Shown: positions 63,661-64,000 of the stretch, one piece after another
How positions within the stretch are numbered: the stretch's first letter is position 1
How the letters are laid out: every line of letters starts with the position of its first letter
Source: Sipunculus nudus
Taxonomy: Eukaryota; Annelida; Sipuncula; Golfingiida; Sipunculidae
Reading direction: 5' to 3'
Length of the DNA: 64,000 nucleotides
Assembly: GCA_026874595.1 (NCBI GenBank)
Contig: CM049321.1
Span: 8,614,979 to 8,678,978, forward strand
The notes under the pieces: model-generated
Told to the model about the DNA's origin: nothing
Database searches by the model: none
What the model saw: only the letters and a program-made list of their open reading frames with translations
Position numbers and translations under genes: made by a program

Positions 63661-64000
63661 TGTGCATTGTGTTTGCAAATAGTGGGGAAAAGTCACTGAC
63701 AACAATAATCATGAATGTGTTTGTATTTTTGTTGATTAAACAATTAATCACTATACTTATAAAATATCCAAAAAGAAAATAGAATTTAACAGTTATTTTC
63801 TTTCGTTTTTCACGACAGTAGTTTATTTTCGAGATAATGTTGCATTTCTAAATTTCTAGTGCAATAATACATTAGTGCCTGATATTCTTACAAATTCTGT
63901 TGATAAAATTATGAATAGTTGACAATTTACACCTGTAATGAATGCCCCATTGTTAATTCTATTTTATGGTATCTCTTGTTTATAAGACGGATGGGGTGTT
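63661..64000. other. Right window end; nothing recognised
   Basis: AT-rich DNA without repeat, exon or RNA gene that I can support. Confidence 0.6.

Overview
The window looks like AT-rich, intron-containing, repeat-dense nuclear DNA of an invertebrate animal, most likely a mollusc. The evidence is GT-AG introns with a recognisable MS4A/CD20-like gene, decayed non-LTR retrotransposons with microsatellite 3' tails, long TA/CA/CT tracts, and a repeat family carrying the GTCCGTCGTCCGTCC motif that I associate with bivalve and other mollusc genomes. The species assignment is inference. I see no prokaryotic operon, CRISPR array, rRNA or tRNA gene.

Region 1 (1-47637) is a young tandem array with a unit of about 17.08 kb. 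Three copies are visible: A (1-13469, cut by the window edge), B (13470-30550, 17081 bp) and C (30551-47637, 17087 bp). They differ by scattered single bases and microsatellite length, plus one strongly diverged patch in copy A. Each unit starts with the 3' part of a dead LINE: an RT fragment, a 278-bp tandem-repeat insert, the LINE C-terminus and an (ATTC)n tail. It then holds unique-looking DNA, one dead first exon of an MS4A-like gene on the minus strand, a 55-bp minisatellite, a ~340-bp tandem repeat and a 57-bp minisatellite. The array ends at 47637, exactly where the LINE starts in the other copies. The LINE therefore forms every unit-to-unit junction.

Region 2 (47638-51633, minus strand) holds an apparently intact five-exon MS4A-like four-pass membrane protein gene of 245 codons. 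Its stop codon lies only about 235 bp from the array edge. Its first exon and upstream DNA are older, diverged paralogues of the dead exon and flank inside each 17-kb unit. The locus is thus a tandem MS4A cluster in which one dead member was recently amplified.

Region 3 (about 52689-63660) is a two-copy segmental duplication (52689-60171 and 61977-63660) derived from DNA upstream of the MS4A gene. The left copy was enlarged by a candidate solo LTR with AT tracts (about 53788-54555) and by a nearly full-length CR1/L2/Jockey-group LINE (about 54963-59992). The right copy keeps both sites empty, so the LINE borders can be read directly. The LINE has ORF1 (coiled coil plus RRM) and ORF2 (endonuclease plus RT), each broken by a few recent lesions. 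Everything else appears non-coding.
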